Assembly: GCA_001917125.1 (NCBI GenBank)
Contig: MNTU01000006.1
Location: 1 to 8,508 of the forward strand
Direction: 5' to 3'
Origin: Azospirillum sp. 47_25
Lineage (GTDB): Bacteria > Pseudomonadota > Alphaproteobacteria > RF32 > CAG-239
Length of the DNA: 8,508 nucleotides
This document shows, piece after piece, positions 7,585 to 8,508 of the stretch; position 1 is the stretch's first letter, and every line of letters begins with the position of its first letter. Under the pieces are notes generated by a model that saw nothing but the letters and a program-made list of their open reading frames with translations, was not told the DNA's origin and did no database searches. Position numbers and translations under genes: made by a program.

Positions 7585-7665
7585 AAAGGAATCAAATAGG
7601 GCTATGATAACAAAGGAATCAAATAGAGAAACGAAAACAAAGGAATCAAGTCGGGAAACAAGGAA
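7585..7665. repeat. 27-bp tandem repeat, three copies
   Basis: AAAGGAATCAAATAG at 7585, 7612 and 7639 (third copy AAAGGAATCAAGTCG) gives an exact 27-bp period. A degenerate, shorter fourth copy follows at about 7660. The words AATCAAGTCGGG resemble half of the TCAAG palindrome beside it, so the repeat may have grown out of that element. Confidence 0.75.
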
Positions 7666-7731
7666 GCAAACCGGGCAGCGGCCCAAAAAGAAGAGACAAC
7701 CCCATTAAAACGAAAACACCCTTTTGCTCAG

Positions 7732-7754
7732 ACATTCCGGTCAAGCCGGAATGT
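7732..7754. repeat. Second palindromic element with TCAAG loop
   Basis: Perfect 9-bp arms ACATTCCGG and CCGGAATGT flank the same TCAAG loop as at 7565-7569. The stems of the two elements differ, but both keep pairing. Confidence 0.6.
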
Positions 7755-7867
7755 GACTGAAAAAAGAAAAGATCGGAATATCACTAAAAAAGTAAATATC
7801 GAAGCATGACCGGAAAAGAAAATATTCCGGAAAACACCTAAAAAAGAAACGGACAAAAGAAAACCTG

Positions 7868-7894
7868 AAAAAACGCCGGCGGGTCAGCCGCGGC
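7868..7894 (-). terminator. Probable intrinsic terminator at the end of avd
   Basis: On the minus strand, GCCGCGG (7888-7894) pairs with CCGCCGGC (7875-7882) with one bulged C and a 5-nt loop, followed by G and six T (7868-7873). The hairpin overlaps the avd stop codon. If it works, avd and the template array are separate transcripts. Confidence 0.45.
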
Positions 7895-8228
7895 TTTTAT
7901 TGCGCCAAGAGGTCACCTGCCGCCCGATAGCATCGGTCAGCAGAGAAATTTCCGCCATTTTCTTCAGCGGCAGCAGTTTCAAATCTACACACATGCGTAT
8001 TTCGAGTTTTAACAGCTCAAAATCGGCCATAAAGTCTTCCAGGCTCTCTACCTTGTCCTTGGCTTTATTTGCCCTGTACAGATTGCGAAAAAGACACAAA
8101 GCGTCACGCTTCATGTCCTGTCCTAAACTGTATTTATATTCATGGGAAAATTTACTGGTCGCCTGAAAAATCGCCAGTAACAAATTATAGCTGTCTCGAT
8201 AAATCGGCAGTTCACTGTACAAAGCCAT
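7884..8228 (-). CDS. avd: DGR accessory variability determinant (Avd)
   Basis: Avd is a small basic four-helix-bundle protein that forms a pentamer, binds the DGR reverse transcriptase and template RNA, and is needed for mutagenic cDNA synthesis. The product here is 114 residues, in the usual Avd range. It is almost wholly helical by composition, with segments such as YRDSYNLLLAIFQATSKF, LGQDMKRDALCLFRNLYRANKAK, SLEDFMADFELLKLEIRMCVDLKLL and LKKMAEISLLTDAIGRQVTSWRN, the pattern of the four-helix-bundle/S23-like family. The start at 8228 has AAGGG 7 nt upstream; a longer frame reaching 8369 would read through a large inverted repeat and a promoter and is not accepted. Its place between the target gene and the template array is the standard DGR order. 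Assignment rests on pattern and context, not on a profile search. Confidence 0.9.
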   Translation of the reverse strand: MALYSELPIYRDSYNLLLAIFQATSKFSHEYKYSLGQDMKRDALCLFRNLYRANKAKDKVESLEDFMADFELLKLEIRMCVDLKLLPLKKMAEISLLTDAIGRQVTSWRNKSRG

Positions 8229-8268
8229 GAAAAAACCCTTTTTTCGTACAAATTTCCTTACCCTCGCA

Positions 8269-8297
8269 TTTTTACGCTTTTTACACGCCGGTGTCAA
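8269..8297 (-). promoter_or_regulatory. Promoter upstream of avd
   Basis: On the minus strand, a perfect TTGACA (8292-8297), a 17-bp spacer and TAAAAA (8269-8274; TAAAAA matches TATAAT at 4/6) lie about 40 bp before the avd start. The -35 lies inside one arm of the 14-bp inverted repeat at 8291-8324. Confidence 0.5.
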
Positions 8298-8324
8298 GCA
8301 ATTCAATTCGGAATTGCTTGACAC
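8291..8324. promoter_or_regulatory. 14-bp perfect inverted repeat between target gene and avd
   Basis: Arms at 8291-8304 and 8311-8324 are exact complements around a 6-bp loop (AATTCG). Each arm carries TTGACA, one per strand. No T-tract follows on either side, so it does not look like a terminator. It may be an operator for the avd promoter, or a hairpin/cruciform of the kind that helps homing downstream of the variable repeat in other DGRs, although it is about 68 bp from the VR rather than a few. Confidence 0.7.
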
Positions 8325-8347
8325 ACGATTGCTGTTTTTATAACCGC

Positions 8348-8363
8348 CCCCGCTGACGCGGGG
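8348..8363. repeat. GC-rich hairpin downstream of the variable repeat
   Basis: CCCCGC and GCGGGG pair perfectly around a TGAC loop (GTCA on the minus strand), about 30 bp after the VR end and 24 bp after the target stop codon. DGR targets in Bordetella phage and others need a short GC-rich hairpin just after the IMH for efficient homing, so this is the best candidate here. It lacks a T-tract and is therefore a poor terminator. Confidence 0.6.
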
Positions 8364-8387
8364 ACGCAAAGGGGTAAATAGTTAAAG

Positions 8388-8508
8388 TTAAAAAGCTAGA
8401 ACCGGAAGAACGTACCTGTTACCGTACTTACCGTAGGTGAACCTGGTACCGTCATCCATCCACAAATTCCACGCATGGCCAGCTGAAGTCTCGGTAGAGG
8501 ACCAGTAC
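8388..8508 (-). CDS. DGR target protein, C-terminal end with variable repeat (partial)
   Basis: Only the last 39 codons and the TAA stop are inside the window; the rest lies to the right. The residues start YWSSTE, then AWNLWMDDGTR and end YVLPVLAF. This is the usual C-terminal end of DGR targets with a formylglycine-generating-enzyme or C-type-lectin-like fold, in which the varied side chains form a ligand-binding face. The VR (8393-8502) aligns without gaps to TR4. Codons that are Asn in TR4 have become Thr, Gly, His, Thr, Phe, Thr, Tyr, Gly, Tyr and Gly here, and Lys has become Arg. Changes of this kind at adenines show that this gene has been diversified. What it binds, and whether it is secreted, cannot be told from this fragment. 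Confidence 0.92.
   Translation of the reverse strand, partial: YWSSTETSAGHAWNLWMDDGTRFTYGKYGNRYVLPVLAF
8393..8502 (-). repeat. Variable repeat (VR) of the DGR target
   Basis: This is the 110-bp region homologous to TR4 (6903-7012). It ends at CTAGCTT on the 3' side, after which the target continues TTTTAA (stop) while the template continues ATTTGG. The last 20 or so bp have only one mismatch to every template: CTT here and CGT in all five, in the position of the initiation-of-mutagenic-homing (IMH) sequence. Confidence 0.93.

Larger units (their letters stand above)
7380..7883. other. Non-coding stretch between the template array and avd
   Basis: About 500 bp without a supported gene. It holds, left to right, an AT-rich hairpin (7396-7421), a palindrome-rich patch (about 7440-7580), three 27-bp tandem repeats (7585-7665), another TCAAG-loop hairpin (7732-7754) and an A-rich stretch (7760-7873) with loosely repeated CTRAAAAAAG-like words. 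Open frames over the 27-bp repeats on both strands give only repetitive peptides without a ribosome binding site. The patch resembles the dispersed palindromic intergenic repeats of many proteobacterial genomes. Confidence 0.6.

Noticed and set aside
7508..7708. Small basic protein encoded over the 27-bp repeats (KESNR repeats)
   Set aside because: The peptide is only the translated tandem repeat plus the palindromic element, without a ribosome binding site or any family resemblance.
8229..8369. In-frame N-terminal extension of avd
   Set aside because: It would read through the 14-bp inverted repeat and the -35/-10 pair, and the ATG at 8228 has AAGGG correctly placed. Known Avd proteins are about the length obtained from 8228.

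Overview
The window is chromosomal DNA from an alphaproteobacterium. The 5' end of a 16S rRNA gene (minus strand, left edge) carries the alphaproteobacterial opening, and NAD-dependent DNA ligase and IF3 are bacterial core genes. The exact lineage cannot be read from sequence alone; a host-associated, uncultured type is a guess.

Layout. 1-177: 5' end of 16S rRNA, driven leftward by two tandem sigma70-type promoters (380-408 and 483-511). 611-1264: infC (translation initiation factor IF3) with its own promoter, a probable rare AUA start codon and a strong intrinsic terminator. 1353-3476: ligA and its terminator. 3582-4384: a leftward gene for a six-helix membrane protein of unknown function, with a palindrome at its transcription start. 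4464-4819: a small rightward XRE-type DNA-binding protein whose stop codon overlaps that of the next gene.

4816-8508 is a diversity-generating retroelement (DGR), transcribed leftward in the classic order: target gene with variable repeat (VR, only the last 39 codons are inside the window), accessory gene avd, template repeat, reverse transcriptase (RT). The RT has the DGR-type IGNLTSQ motif and a YVDD catalytic box. The unusual part is the template. Instead of one template repeat there is a tandem array of five units of about 250 bp (6142-7379), each holding a different adenine-rich template of 110-113 bp. Template 4 is clearly the best parent of the VR at the right edge: over 110 aligned bases, 17 of 19 differences fall on template adenines. 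One of the two exceptions lies in the 3' end region, where DGR templates and targets normally differ (IMH versus IMH*). The other four templates differ in scaffold codons and in length, so they probably serve other target genes outside this window.

Between avd and the array (7380-7883) lies non-coding DNA with TCAAG-loop palindromes, a 27-bp tandem repeat and AT-rich hairpins. A probable terminator at the end of avd suggests that the template array and RT are transcribed separately from target and avd. A strong -35/-10 pair embedded in a 14-bp inverted repeat lies upstream of avd.
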